From positions 1 through 7,028 of the forward strand of contig JAITBC010000106.1 of NCBI GenBank assembly GCA_031283785.1: a DNA stretch of 7,028 nucleotides, read 5' to 3'. The stretch is from Tannerella sp. (GTDB lineage: Bacteria > Bacteroidota > Bacteroidia > Bacteroidales > Tannerellaceae). Made by a program: the position numbers and the translations under genes. Positions 6,989 to 7,028 of the stretch are shown piece after piece. Positions within the stretch are counted from its first letter, which is position 1, and every line of letters starts with the position of its first letter. Under the pieces are notes generated by a model that ran no database searches, was not told the origin of the DNA, and worked only from the letters and a program-made list of their open reading frames with translations.

Positions 6989-7028
6989 CAAAAAAACCTT
7001 CATCAAAAAAGTCAGAGATATGGTATTC

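Overview
The window looks like a short piece of a Bacteroidota chromosome, most likely from the Bacteroidales. The evidence is an unmistakable SusC/SusD outer-membrane pair, AT-rich intergenic DNA, A-rich translation starts without Shine-Dalgarno sequences, and signal peptides ending in '-Q'. It opens with a pure (AG)36 tract, which may be a true microsatellite or a contig-end artefact. The last 300 bases hold no credible gene.

Layout, all genes on the + strand: 1-72 dinucleotide repeat; 73-417 non-coding leader with a nested stem-loop (257-318); 418-3510 SusC/RagA-family TonB-dependent transporter; 21-nt spacer; 3532-5235 SusD/RagB-family lipoprotein; 128-nt spacer containing a long imperfect hairpin (5256-5323) with 9-bp quasi-periodic arms; 5364-6728 exported carbon-nitrogen hydrolase (nitrilase superfamily) with an N-terminal beta-rich domain and an intact E215-K278-C312 triad; 6729-7028 non-coding DNA with a strong GC-rich hairpin (6825-6865), a weaker 9-bp quasi-periodic inverted element (about 6889-6942), and a weak candidate minus-strand terminator.

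How the genes may work together: SusD would capture a ligand at the cell surface and SusC would import it using TonB energy. The exported hydrolase would then act on an amide, nitrile, carbamoyl or N-acyl bond in the periplasm or outside the cell. No glycoside hydrolase, polysaccharide lyase, sulfatase or regulator (HTCS, SusR, ECF sigma/anti-sigma) is in the window. SusC also lacks the STN extension seen in transporters wired to anti-sigma factors. The most interesting reading is a minimal SusCD utilization locus whose only enzyme is a C-N hydrolase. This suggests a nitrogen-containing or N-acylated substrate rather than a plain glycan. The substrate cannot be deduced from sequence, and the neighbouring DNA is missing on both sides.
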